Assembly: GCA_963664835.2 (NCBI GenBank) | Contig: CAXXUG010000024.1 | Span: forward strand, 107,744-171,743 | Length of the DNA stretch: 64,000 bases | Origin: G963664835 sp963664835 | GTDB lineage: Bacteria; Chloroflexota; UBA6077; FW602-bin22; JBCLEL01 | Reading direction: 5' to 3' | Shown here: one piece after another, positions 43,410 to 52,760 of the stretch | Layout of the letters: each line of letters starts with the position of its first letter | How positions within the stretch are numbered: the stretch's first letter is position 1 | Position numbers and translations under genes: made by a program | The notes under the pieces: generated by a model | Database searches by the model: none | What the model was told of the DNA's origin: nothing | Seen by the model: the letters and a program-made list of their open reading frames with translations, nothing else

Positions 43410-45515
43410 TCAAATGATGAAGAGTGGGGCTAGAACCAGCGTAATCGTGCTCAAGAGTTTTACGAGTACGTGCAAGGAAGGGCCGGCCGTGTCCTTGTAC
43501 GGATCTCCAACCGTATCGCCAACTACCGAGGCCGCGTGAGCTTCGCTACCCTTCTCGACGACGTTGCCGTCGGCATCTTTAAGCATCCCTGCTTCGATAA
43601 ATTTCTTGGCATTGTCCCAGGCGCCACCACCGTTATTCAACACCGTCGCCAGGATGACGCCTGCGATTGTCCCTACCATGAGGAAGCCGGCCGTGGCTTC
43701 CGCTTTCAGCACGAGACCGACCACGATTGGCATGCCAACCGCGAGAAGACCGGGCGCAACCATCTCGCGCAGGGCCGATCGGGCGGTTATATCTACGCAA
43801 CGAGCAAAGTCCGGTTTTACCGTACCCTCCATGATTCCTGGGTTCTCACGGAACTGACGGCGGACTTCTTCGATATTGGCTGACCCTGATCGTCCGACGG
43901 CGCGAATTGCGAGGGAGCTAAACAGGAAGACCAGCATTGTGCCCAATAGGGCGCCAACGAACGTATTGACGTTGGACAAATTGACTATGTCAAAACGCTC
44001 TCCAGCCTCCAACAACCCGCGTAAATGCATTACCTCGGTAACTTTGTCCAGGTAAGCGCTGAACAAGAGGAATGCTGCCAGCGCGGCGGAGCCGATGGCG
44101 TAACCCTTCGTGAGGGCCTTGGTCGTATTGCCGACCGCGTCTAGGTTATCCGTAATCTCGCGCGTGCCGGCCGGCGAGTGGGACATCTCAGCTATGCCAC
44201 CGGCGTTATCGGTGATGGGGCCAAAGGTGTCCATTGCCAGGATATAAGCTGCAGTCATCAGCATGCCCATAGTGGCAATAGCGGTGCCATAGATGCCGCC
44301 GTGCGGCAGGCCAGTTTGGTCGCCGGCGGCGTAGGACGCGATTAAAGCTATAGAGATCGTGACCGCTGTAGTGGCGGTTGTCTCGAATCCTACGGCTGTG
44401 CCGGAGATGATGTTCGTCGCGGGTCCGGTCAACGAAGCCTTCGCGATCTCCTGCACAGGCCGCCAGGAACCAGCAGTGTAGTACTGGGTAATAAACACAA
44501 ACGCGATCGAGGTAGCTATGCCGATGACTCCGGCAATCGCTAGCCAGACTTGCTGGCCCAGCATCACGAACGTCGAACCAAACATGAAGATGATCGCCAA
44601 GGCGGCAGTGACATAGTATCCGCGATTCAAAGCCTGCATCGGGTCTTCGTCTTCGCCGCTGCGAACCGCGAACAAGCCGACGCCGGAAGCCAGTAAACCG
44701 AATGCACGTATAACGAGCGGAAACAGAATCCACGCCGGATCCTGGGTGGCCACGTAGATCGCAACTCCGAGGATCATCGCGCCGATGTTTTCAGCGGCGG
44801 TGGACTCGAACAAGTCCGCGCCGCGGCCGGCGCAGTCGCCAACGTTGTCGCCTACTAGGTCGGCTATGACAGCAGCGTTACGCGGGTCGTCCTCTGGAAT
44901 TCCCGCCTCGACCTTACCTACCAGGTCCGCGCCGATGTCGGCCGCCTTGGTGTAGATGCCGCCGCCCAATTGGGCGAACAGCGCGACAAAGCTGGCGCCA
45001 AATCCAAATCCGACGATCTGGAACGCCGCCTTGTCCGGCGTATCCAAACCGCCATAGGCGACGAAGATTATCGCCACTCCAAGCAGGCTCAGCGACACCA
45101 CCAGGAAGCCAGAAACTGCACCACCACGCAACGAGACTGTTATGGCCTCATTGAGACTTCTCTGAGCGGCACTTGCGGTCCTGACGTTCGAGCGGACAGC
45201 TATGAACATCCCGATAAAGCCGGCGATGCCCGAAGCCACAGCTCCGACAATAAAGCTGATGCCTGTCTTGATACCGAGGTCGAAGTTGTTTTCGACGGCA
45301 CCGATTACCGCGCCGACAATCACGGCAGTTATCACCGCAAAGATAGCGATAGTTCGGTACTGGCGATTCAAGAAGGCCATTGCGCCTTCATAGATCATGT
45401 CGGCGATTTCGCGCATTGCGTCGTTCCCGGTGTCACGCCTGAGCACGTCCCAGGCCAGAAATGCCGCAAAGACAACCGCCAGCGCTCCGAGAACGAAGAC
45501 AATCAGCAGAGCCAT
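43410..45515 (-). CDS. hppA: Membrane-bound proton-pumping pyrophosphatase, K+-independent type
   Basis: Couples hydrolysis of pyrophosphate to ion export. Substrate-binding loops include DDPRNAAVIADLVGDNVGD, DNAGGIAEMS and VVGDTVGDPYKDTAGPSLH. The ion-type determinant reads GNTTKALTKG: Lys at the position equivalent to 460 and Thr three residues later mark K+-independent H+-pumping forms. 701 aa with about 16 helices. An ATG at 45515 has GGGAGGAG upstream. Confidence 0.95.
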   Translation of the reverse strand: MALLIVFVLGALAVVFAAFLAWDVLRRDTGNDAMREIADMIYEGAMAFLNRQYRTIAIFAVITAVIVGAVIGAVENNFDLGIKTGISFIVGAVASGIAGFIGMFIAVRSNVRTASAAQRSLNEAITVSLRGGAVSGFLVVSLSLLGVAIIFVAYGGLDTPDKAAFQIVGFGFGASFVALFAQLGGGIYTKAADIGADLVGKVEAGIPEDDPRNAAVIADLVGDNVGDCAGRGADLFESTAAENIGAMILGVAIYVATQDPAWILFPLVIRAFGLLASGVGLFAVRSGEDEDPMQALNRGYYVTAALAIIFMFGSTFVMLGQQVWLAIAGVIGIATSIAFVFITQYYTAGSWRPVQEIAKASLTGPATNIISGTAVGFETTATTAVTISIALIASYAAGDQTGLPHGGIYGTAIATMGMLMTAAYILAMDTFGPITDNAGGIAEMSHSPAGTREITDNLDAVGNTTKALTKGYAIGSAALAAFLLFSAYLDKVTEVMHLRGLLEAGERFDIVNLSNVNTFVGALLGTMLVFLFSSLAIRAVGRSGSANIEEVRRQFRENPGIMEGTVKPDFARCVDITARSALREMVAPGLLAVGMPIVVGLVLKAEATAGFLMVGTIAGVILATVLNNGGGAWDNAKKFIEAGMLKDADGNVVEKGSEAHAASVVGDTVGDPYKDTAGPSLHVLVKLLSTITLVLAPLFII

Positions 45516-45606
45516 AAACTAATCACTCCTCCCAATCTACTAGGGTAGTCGTTCGATCCGAGTGTCGCGCGCCTGACGACACTGCAATATCACAGACACG
45601 AATCAA

Positions 45607-45628
45607 GCCTAGACAACGATGTCTAGGC
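45607..45628. terminator. Hairpin between hppA and the translin-family gene
   Basis: Perfect 9-bp stem GCCTAGACA/TGTCTAGGC with loop ACGA. It lies 58 bases beyond the translin-gene stop on the minus strand and could end that operon. Only scattered T follow. Confidence 0.5.
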
Positions 45629-45685
45629 CGGTGGCTGAAATCTGTTCGTTTGTCGCGAGAAATCTAACATTCATAGGTTGATCGG

Positions 45686-46321
45686 TCAAGGCTGTAATCG
45701 AGCCGCGCGCCGCAGTTCAGCTTCGAGATTACTCTGCCGCGCCGCGACCGTAAAATCGCCCCGCGTTCGCTCGAGAACTCCCCGTACCATGTCGGTTGTT
45801 CTTCGGAGACCTCTGGTCAGGCCGTCCGGGTAATCGATGGTGACGAGCAGTCCGTAGATCTGCTCCATGCAGGTGAGGATTCGCTCGCATTCTTCGATAT
45901 TGTCGTGGCGCAGGCGGTCAAGAACGTAGCGGCGCAGCTCGCCGGCGGCCTCGCCGAGCCCGTTCAGATAAACCGCCGCATCCACGTCAAGATCGTGATG
46001 AGAACTCACTTGGCGTTGTGTGACAAATGCGAACGTGAGAGACGCCTCCACGTACTCTTTCTGCGCATCCTGGAAGAATCCTGTGTAGAGGATCTCAGGG
46101 TGCAAAGCCAGGGCCGATTTCGACTCCGCCAGGATATTGCGGGACTCTTCGATCAGTCTGGTCGCCTCGTCGAGCTCGAGGCGGTGGATAGTCCTGATAG
46201 CCCTAGAAGCGGACCTGGTAGCCCGCCGGCATTGCGCGAGCGCCTTTTCCCTCGCCAGGTTTCGTTTCTCGAATATTGCTTGGTATGTGGCCTCCAGCGA
46301 GTCAAGTCGATCGGCTTTCAT
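45686..46321 (-). CDS. Translin-family protein
   Basis: All-helical 211-residue protein with the translin pattern: REKALAQCRRATRSASRAIR early, YTGFFQDAQKEYVEASLTFAF in the middle, and AVYLNGLGEAAGELRRYVLD. Eukaryotic translin/TRAX form an octameric ring that binds or cuts RNA; archaeal and bacterial members are little studied. The acidic residues needed for TRAX RNase (E..E..D) cannot be assigned by eye. It follows thiL by 96 bases. Confidence 0.78.
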   Translation of the reverse strand: MKADRLDSLEATYQAIFEKRNLAREKALAQCRRATRSASRAIRTIHRLELDEATRLIEESRNILAESKSALALHPEILYTGFFQDAQKEYVEASLTFAFVTQRQVSSHHDLDVDAAVYLNGLGEAAGELRRYVLDRLRHDNIEECERILTCMEQIYGLLVTIDYPDGLTRGLRRTTDMVRGVLERTRGDFTVAARQSNLEAELRRAARLQP

Positions 46322-46417
46322 CTCTCAACATCCTTAATTGCCTCAGCGTTCTTGTCGCATAGCACGCCAAATTCTTGCGCGGGGTTGTCAATCCGAATTT
46401 CGTCGCACCGCAAATGA

Positions 46418-47425
46418 TCAGAAGTGGGTGAAGCCGCCGGGACGGGCGGAAAGATCGGGGCGATCGGGCACGCGTATACCAGGTTCCTGGGTAAACACAC
46501 CTATGTTGTGAATTGGAGCAAGATTAGATTCGGCGAATCTGGATGCCAACGGCTGCACTTGAGAGGGAGGAACCGCCATCAGCAGCTCGTAGTCTTCGCC
46601 CCCGTCCAAGACCAAATCAACTGGATCGAGTTCGAGCTTGGTTGCCGCATCAACGAATTCACCACTCAGGGGAAGAGCGTTGACATCAATCTCCGCTCCC
46701 AATAGACTTCGCTCGCAAATGTGCCCAAGATCGGCCAACAATCCGTCGCTGACGTCGATCATCGCGTGCGCCAGACTGGTCCTAGCGGCAATTTGTCCCT
46801 CTTTGCATCGCGGCGTGGGCCTGCGGTGCGCCCTTAAGAATCGATCGCTCTGGAAATCCTGTTCGGCGACGTGCGTGCCTGAGAGTGAGAGGCCGAGCGC
46901 TGACCAGCCGGGCCGACCCGTGACCACTACGCGGTCACCAGCACGGGCTCCGGACCTAAGGAGGAGGTCCGACTGTTTGCAATTCCCTATAGCAGTAATA
47001 TCTATAACAATCGGGCCGGCGGTCCGCGAAATATTTCCGCCGATAGTAGATACTGCGAACTCGTGGTTGATCTGTGCGATGCCAGCGTACACGCACCGGA
47101 TCCAACTGGCTTCAAGATCGACCGGGAGAGCCAGAGACACCAATATGTAGCTTGGCTCTGCTCCCATAGCCGCGAGGTCGCTCAGGTTAACGGCAACTGC
47201 TCGCCAGCCGACATCCTGCGGCTCGACTCCAATCTTCTTGAAGTGCACGTCCTCGATTTGCGAGTCGCAGGTGGTTACCGCCACGTGTCCGGCGGGGACT
47301 TCGAAGGCGGCAGCGTCGTCGCCGATACCAACGATAACTCGCGGATCGTGTCCGACGTGCTCGGAGAGCAAATCTATCAGCTCAAACTCGCCGATGTCCC
47401 CGAGCACCGGTTCTGAACGCGACAT
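46418..47425 (-). CDS. thiL: Thiamine-monophosphate kinase
   Basis: Phosphorylates thiamine monophosphate to thiamine pyrophosphate. Motifs: GIGDDAAAF near residue 34, VNLSDLAAMGAEP, GGNISRT, MIDVSDGLLADLGHIC and LDGGEDYELL. The ATG at 47425 gives 335 aa; longer frames run into the aminotransferase gene and are not family-like. Starts 13 bases after the aminotransferase stop, so it is in one operon with it. Confidence 0.95.
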   Translation of the reverse strand: MSRSEPVLGDIGEFELIDLLSEHVGHDPRVIVGIGDDAAAFEVPAGHVAVTTCDSQIEDVHFKKIGVEPQDVGWRAVAVNLSDLAAMGAEPSYILVSLALPVDLEASWIRCVYAGIAQINHEFAVSTIGGNISRTAGPIVIDITAIGNCKQSDLLLRSGARAGDRVVVTGRPGWSALGLSLSGTHVAEQDFQSDRFLRAHRRPTPRCKEGQIAARTSLAHAMIDVSDGLLADLGHICERSLLGAEIDVNALPLSGEFVDAATKLELDPVDLVLDGGEDYELLMAVPPSQVQPLASRFAESNLAPIHNIGVFTQEPGIRVPDRPDLSARPGGFTHF

Positions 47426-47438
47426 TCCGGATGGGAGC

Positions 47439-48602
47439 CTACAACGAAGCAGCGAATCGGCCGATTCGATCGAGCGCCTCTCGGATGTTCTCAATCGAAT
47501 TTGCGTAGGACAGCCGGACGAATCCATCGCCATATATCCCAAAGTCGTTCCCGGCCAGCGTCGCCACGCCGGCTTCATCCAACAGGCGATTTGCAAGCTC
47601 CTTGCTGTGCAGTCCCAACTGTTTAACATTGGGGAAGACATAAAAGGCGCCGGGCGGCCACAGACAGGTGATACCGTCGATGGCGTTCAACCCAGTAACG
47701 ATTGTTTCGCGCCGGCGCTGGAACTCAGCAAGCATCGTGTCGATCTCGTGGTGAGTCCGGGTTAGTGCTGTAACCCCGGCCTCTTGAACGAACGTAGCGG
47801 TGCAGGAAACGCTGTTAGTCACGAGTCTTGTCATATGGGGAGTGAGATCTTCGGGCATCACGCCGAATCCCAATCGCCAACCGGTCATCGCGTATATTTT
47901 GGAGAATCCGTCGAGGATTATGGTTCGTTCAATCATCCCCGGCAACTCGATAATCGATGGGCTATCTGTATCGTACACAATCTCGCGATAAATCTCGTCC
48001 GATAGGACGACAAGATCATTCTCGATGGCAACACTGGCGACCGCCGCAAGCGTCTCCCGGGTCAACACTCCCCCGGTCGGGTTTTGGGGAGAGTTAAGAA
48101 TTATCATCCTGGTTCGAGGCGTGACCAGGAAGCGAAGCTCTTCCGGATCCAATTCGAAATCAAGCTCTTCCCTCAAAGGGATCGGTACCGCCTTGGCTCC
48201 AACGAAGTTGATCATCGACTCATAGATCGGAAATCCCGGGTTAGGGTAGATGACCTCATCGCCCTCCTGTGCCAGCGCCAGAAGGGCAAAAAACATGATC
48301 GGTTTGGCACCCGGAGTCACCACCACCTGCTTAGGGCGAACAGAGATCAGTCGAGTCGAGCTCACGTGCTCCGCGATCGCATTTCTGAGAGGGTCGATGC
48401 CCGGTGAAGGGGAGTAATGAGTCGCGCCGTCGCCGATTGCCTGGATGCCTGCCTCAGAGATCACCGCCGGAGTGTCAAAATCTGGCTCCCCTATTTCCAA
48501 GTGGATTACCTTACGGCCCGCGGCCTCCAGTTTTCTGGCCCGCGCAAGTACTTCGAAAGCGGTTTCGGTACCGAGCCGGCTCATTCTGCTGCTCAATCTC
48601 AT
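47439..48602 (-). CDS. PLP-dependent class I/II aminotransferase (aspartate aminotransferase-like)
   Basis: Fold-type I aminotransferase. PLP lysine in ILDGFSKIYAMTGWRLG; other blocks are VIHLEIGEPDFDTP, TPGAKPIMFFALLAL, NSPQNPTGG, VLSDEIYREIVYD and the terminal VRLSYANS with substrate-binding Arg. 387 aa. Most like the AspC/AlaT/DapL-type branch; the amino acid is not determinable. First gene of the aminotransferase-thiL-translin run. Confidence 0.92.
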   Translation of the reverse strand: MRLSSRMSRLGTETAFEVLARARKLEAAGRKVIHLEIGEPDFDTPAVISEAGIQAIGDGATHYSPSPGIDPLRNAIAEHVSSTRLISVRPKQVVVTPGAKPIMFFALLALAQEGDEVIYPNPGFPIYESMINFVGAKAVPIPLREELDFELDPEELRFLVTPRTRMIILNSPQNPTGGVLTRETLAAVASVAIENDLVVLSDEIYREIVYDTDSPSIIELPGMIERTIILDGFSKIYAMTGWRLGFGVMPEDLTPHMTRLVTNSVSCTATFVQEAGVTALTRTHHEIDTMLAEFQRRRETIVTGLNAIDGITCLWPPGAFYVFPNVKQLGLHSKELANRLLDEAGVATLAGNDFGIYGDGFVRLSYANSIENIREALDRIGRFAASL

Positions 48603-48902
48603 TCCAGACGATACCTCGCGAATGGAGTGGCGATAGCTACGAACGCGGTTCTAAGAACTCCAACGGACCTTCCAAGATGTCGCGTCCAGTATACAGTGCT
48701 AGCCCCACATCGTTACCAACCACTTCAGCAGTGCGAGAATCGGTAAACCGATTTCGACCGGCTTAATTCCTCGGCACGCGACGACCTGCACCCTTTCTGT
48801 AGATACCAGACAATGTGAGTGAGGCGCCGTTGCTCGTGAAAGCTATGAACACGGGCGCCGGGACTACAAGAGGAAGAGCGAATCAGTCGAGCCGTAGGCT
48901 AG
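48603..48902 (+). other. Intergenic region, no gene recognised
   Basis: 300 bases between divergent/tandem gene groups. Plus-strand frames here are extensions of antisense frames of the aminotransferase gene and are not credible. No repeat or RNA seen. Confidence 0.4.
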
Positions 48903-50201
48903 TCAGGGCCGGCCGAACGATATGTATTTGAACCCGGCCGCGCGAATCGTCGCCGGGTCGTATACGTTGCGTCCATCAACCATTATTGGCTGTCTCATCA
49001 CCGCGCGGAGCCGGGCAAGGTCGAGGTGCTTAAACTCGTTCCACTCGGTGACCAACGCGAGTGCGTCCGCGCCGGCGGCGCATTCGTAGGGGTCGTTCGC
49101 AGCGAAAATGCCATCCAGCTGATCGGCCGCCGTCTCGATAGCCGCCGGGTCGTACACGCGGACCTGAGCGCCACCGCGCACCAACTGCTCTATCACGCTG
49201 AGCGAGGGGGCGTCTCTAGTGTCGTCCGTGTTTGGTTTGAAGGAGAGGCCGAGGATTCCGACGACTTTGCCCCCGAGAGATTGGCCAACCTCGTCACGTA
49301 TTTTCTCGACGAGGCGTCTGCGTTGGTCGTTATTGATTTCTATGACCGATCGTAAGAGTTGCGGATGGCAACCATTCGCTGCCGCCAAGTGTTCCAACGC
49401 CCTGACATCTTTTGGGAAACAGCTTCCGCCCCAACCTAGGCCTGCGCCGAGAAAGGCTGGACCGATTCGGCCATCGTGTGCCATCCCGCGGGCGACTTCC
49501 TTGACATCGGCGCCAACCTGCTCGCAGATCGACGCAATTTCGTTGATGAATGATATTTTGGTGGCAAGAAATGAGTTGGAGGCATACTTAATCATCTCCG
49601 CCGTGCGTTTGTCGGTGACGATAATTGGTGCGTTGAGAGGTCGGTACAGCTCGGCAACCCGGCCCACCACACCTCGGTCCGATCCGCCGAGTACAACTCG
49701 TTCGGGATGCATGAAGTCGCTAACGGCAGAGCCCTCCCGCAGGAACTCAGGATTCGAGACGACCTTGGCGACCAGGCCGGGCTGCACCCTATCGTTCACC
49801 AGAGTCTCGACCCAATCACCCGAGCCGGCCGGCATTGTGCTCTTAGTCACAACAATGATGTCGTCTCGGACGCTTTCGCCCAAGCTGGTGACGGCAGATT
49901 CGACGTAGCGCATGTCCGCTCCGCCATCGAGCCCCGAAGGTGTATGGACGGCGACGAATGCAAACTCTGCCCCGTCGACGGCTTCTTCGTAGGAGGTGGT
50001 GAAACCCAACCGGCCGGCGGAAGTGTTCCGATGAACCATCTCCTCAAGACCGGGCTCGAATATCGGCAGTTTGCCGCCAAGTAGCATTTCGATCTTGGCT
50101 TTGTCGATATCAAGGCAGACAACGCGGTTGCCCAGGTCACTAAAACAAGCGCTAGTCACCAGACCTACGTACCCGGCGCCGATCACGCATATCTTGGACA
50201 T
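48903..50201 (-). CDS. ugd: UDP-glucose 6-dehydrogenase
   Basis: Oxidises UDP-glucose to UDP-glucuronate with two NAD+. NAD loop is GAGYVGLVTSACFSDLGN, catalytic Cys in GWGGSCFPKDVRAL, and the C-terminal domain has VGILGLSFKPNTDDTRDAPS. 432 aa, full length. Together with the FAD oxidoreductase and the flippase-like proteins upstream on the same strand it suggests nucleotide-sugar and envelope glycan metabolism. Confidence 0.94.
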   Translation of the reverse strand: MSKICVIGAGYVGLVTSACFSDLGNRVVCLDIDKAKIEMLLGGKLPIFEPGLEEMVHRNTSAGRLGFTTSYEEAVDGAEFAFVAVHTPSGLDGGADMRYVESAVTSLGESVRDDIIVVTKSTMPAGSGDWVETLVNDRVQPGLVAKVVSNPEFLREGSAVSDFMHPERVVLGGSDRGVVGRVAELYRPLNAPIIVTDKRTAEMIKYASNSFLATKISFINEIASICEQVGADVKEVARGMAHDGRIGPAFLGAGLGWGGSCFPKDVRALEHLAAANGCHPQLLRSVIEINNDQRRRLVEKIRDEVGQSLGGKVVGILGLSFKPNTDDTRDAPSLSVIEQLVRGGAQVRVYDPAAIETAADQLDGIFAANDPYECAAGADALALVTEWNEFKHLDLARLRAVMRQPIMVDGRNVYDPATIRAAGFKYISFGRP

Positions 50202-50253
50202 CTATCCCCCTAAGTCTCTGGGCGCGGCGAGCAGGAAAACTGTATCTCGGAGA

Positions 50254-51552
50254 TCACAGGCCCATCGACTTAGCGATCAATTCAACCGCATGATGAGCCA
50301 TACGAACGCTGTAGTTCTGTCCTCGATCTTGAGGATAGACCTGAAACATGTTAGCAAGGAAGACGTTCTGCAGTGGTGTCGCGTGCGGCGGGATATGGTT
50401 GACAAAATCGGTAGTTACGATTGGCTGGGCGAAAGGGGCGTTGAACAGGTGTATCCCTCGAATCCAACTCCTGTCAAACGAGGGGTTGATTCTCTTGATA
50501 AATGGCTCAAATTCGTCAAGCATCTCACGCTCGGTTAAATCAAAGAGTCTGTGATCGGGTGGCAGATAGTTGCCGAAGTAGATGGGATGGCTGCCAGAGT
50601 AGTCGCTGGCCGGCATGTAATTGGCGTGATCGACAACTACGAGAAACGGATATCCGGGATCGTGAATGCTGAGCCAATAGATCCCGTCGAGAAGATTGCG
50701 GTCGAGATCCAAGATAAGGCACTGCGCTGAATACGCCTGGCCCCAATCGTACTGCTCTACGTATTCCGCCGGCAGTGAAGGCGCCAGCCGTATAAAGAGG
50801 CGGGTGGGAAGAGTTGCGAGAACCGCATCAAACTCTAGCCGGCCGGCGCCGGCAACCTCGACCGCGGCGCCGGTCCCATCGCTCTCCACGCGGGTTACCG
50901 CAGAATCGGTTTTGATGGTTCCTCCCATCTGTTCGATTCGCCTCGCAAGTTCAGCATAGAGGCGGATGAATCCACCGCGTAGGTAGCCCAACCTTGGAGT
51001 ACGAAAGTGGAGTCTGGCCCAAAACCATGGCATCGAGACTTGAGTGTAACGGTCACCGAATTTTTGCTTGAATATCGGCCTCCATACAACATCGTAGGCC
51101 TTTTCGCCCATCCACGTTTGGATCCACTCGTTAGCGGTCATGCCTTCCAAGACGGAAGGCGACGGAAGAAACTTGAGGTAGCCAATCGCCATTCCTAGCC
51201 TCAATCGGTCTAACAATGTCAAAGGGCTGAATCGAAGCACGTCAATTGGAGAGTCGAGCCGATAGGGAGTGCCTTCGTAGTAAACGCTGGTTGACGGACG
51301 CGGCCAGACTAAGTCTCCAGCAAGGCCCACCTCTTCGATTAGCCGAGTAATGTCGCGGTCCGTTTGAAATAGATGGTGATAGAACTTCTCGAGATAGGAA
51401 TCGCCAAGTTTGAATGCGGTCGCAAGTCCGCCGAGTTCGTCACCTCTCTCGATTATGGTGACCTTTACTCCGAGTTTAGCCAGATCGTAGGCTGCGGTTA
51501 ACCCAAGTGCTCCGCCTCCAATGACCCCAACGGACCGCGAGGCGCTAGGCAT
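50254..51552 (-). CDS. FAD-dependent NAD(P)-binding oxidoreductase (amine oxidase/protoporphyrinogen oxidase-like)
   Basis: Flavoprotein with an N-terminal FAD site, VGVIGGGALGLTAAYDLAKL, then ERGDELGGLATAF. The rest resembles the family that includes UDP-galactopyranose mutase and uncharacterised glycan-locus amine oxidases (KFYHHLF, then GEKAYDVVWRPIFKQKFG). The ATG at 51552 overlaps the upstream gene stop as ATGCCTAG. 432 aa. Reaction unknown; locus position suggests sugar or polyprenyl substrates. Confidence 0.82.
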   Translation of the reverse strand: MPSASRSVGVIGGGALGLTAAYDLAKLGVKVTIIERGDELGGLATAFKLGDSYLEKFYHHLFQTDRDITRLIEEVGLAGDLVWPRPSTSVYYEGTPYRLDSPIDVLRFSPLTLLDRLRLGMAIGYLKFLPSPSVLEGMTANEWIQTWMGEKAYDVVWRPIFKQKFGDRYTQVSMPWFWARLHFRTPRLGYLRGGFIRLYAELARRIEQMGGTIKTDSAVTRVESDGTGAAVEVAGAGRLEFDAVLATLPTRLFIRLAPSLPAEYVEQYDWGQAYSAQCLILDLDRNLLDGIYWLSIHDPGYPFLVVVDHANYMPASDYSGSHPIYFGNYLPPDHRLFDLTEREMLDEFEPFIKRINPSFDRSWIRGIHLFNAPFAQPIVTTDFVNHIPPHATPLQNVFLANMFQVYPQDRGQNYSVRMAHHAVELIAKSMGL

Positions 51553-52558
51553 CCGCACCGCTTTCCTTGGCAACGCTGGCATCGGCGGAACTTGCTCTGG
51601 ACAAGCTCAAGTTGTGGTACCAGAGAAACGCGAATCCCACCAAGGTGATCGGCACTAACAACGCCAGGTGCAGCACGACGATGTAGCTGAGGGCCAGTTG
51701 ACTGTCCGCTCCGAGAAAACCAAGCGATAGGACTCCTAAAGCTTCGAATGTACCAATATACCCTGGCGATGACGGCGCCATCGTTCCAAGGTTTATTACG
51801 CCTGTAGTCAACAGATAACCGATCGGCGATATGTCCAATCCGAAGCCGATTCCTATGAGCAAGTACATTAAGGCCTCGAACAGCCAAGCGAGGACCGATA
51901 GGCCCAATATCGTCGCTAAAGAGCCCACACGCTGAAGGGCACCCAACCCAACCAAGACCTTATCGACGGGTCCGCGTCCTCTGTGCCTCAGAGGTTCGGG
52001 TAGAAACTGCAGTATGAAATCGGCAATCCTCTGGGCTAACGACGGCGATGACGCAAACAGGAACAGCACTGCGAATGCGGCGATGAATATGAAGCCGGCT
52101 ACCCGAAATATGGCGGCTACCTCATCATTGAAGGGCATGGAGAGCGAAGCGATGCCGACAAACGCCAACATGGTGGCGCCATCGAACATTCGCTCGACCC
52201 CGATCGTAGCGAGGCTGGACAGCCGGCTAATCCCATCGCGCTCTTTCAAAACGTATGCGCGCACCACCTCGCCCAATCTCGCCGGCAACACGTCGTTCGC
52301 CATGTACCCGATCGCCACGACAGCGAAGAGCCGGCCGACCGAGACTTTCTTAATTGGATTGAGTAACACCTGCCATCGAACGGCCCTAATCCAGACGCCG
52401 GCAAAATAGGCGACCAACGCCGGCAGAATCCAACGATAGTCGGCGGACCCTATGTGCCGGACAACTTCGCCAAAATCCTCGACCTGCCGCGTTACCCAAT
52501 AGAGAAATGCAGCGCTAACGGCTAAGCCGATCCAGATACGCCAATTCTTCAAAACCAA
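51545..52558 (-). CDS. UPF0104/LPG-synthase-TM-like membrane protein, copy 1
   Basis: 337-residue polytopic protein with about eight helices of the lysylphosphatidylglycerol synthase membrane domain family (flippase-like). Signature stretches are RAVRWQVLL, YMANDVLPARLGEVVRAYVL and ERMFDG early, then PSSPGYIGTFEALGVLSLGFLG late. It lacks the cytosolic aminoacyl transferase domain. Shares these motifs with the next upstream gene, from which it is 202 bases away. Confidence 0.85.
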   Translation of the reverse strand: MVLKNWRIWIGLAVSAAFLYWVTRQVEDFGEVVRHIGSADYRWILPALVAYFAGVWIRAVRWQVLLNPIKKVSVGRLFAVVAIGYMANDVLPARLGEVVRAYVLKERDGISRLSSLATIGVERMFDGATMLAFVGIASLSMPFNDEVAAIFRVAGFIFIAAFAVLFLFASSPSLAQRIADFILQFLPEPLRHRGRGPVDKVLVGLGALQRVGSLATILGLSVLAWLFEALMYLLIGIGFGLDISPIGYLLTTGVINLGTMAPSSPGYIGTFEALGVLSLGFLGADSQLALSYIVVLHLALLVPITLVGFAFLWYHNLSLSRASSADASVAKESGADA

Positions 52559-52760
52559 CTAACCTCGCTTAGATGATAGATGGTTAATCGACAACATGCG
52601 ACGATTGAACGCCTGAGCAAGGACGGCGAAGCGCAAGCCTAAAGGTAAGGATTCTGGAGTCCTCAGGCCCCCTTTTGAATGTGAAATCCTCACAGCGGCC
52701 TCTATATGAGAGTTGTACTGAGAATACGATGTCCCGACGTGGCCAGCAGAGGAACCCGAG

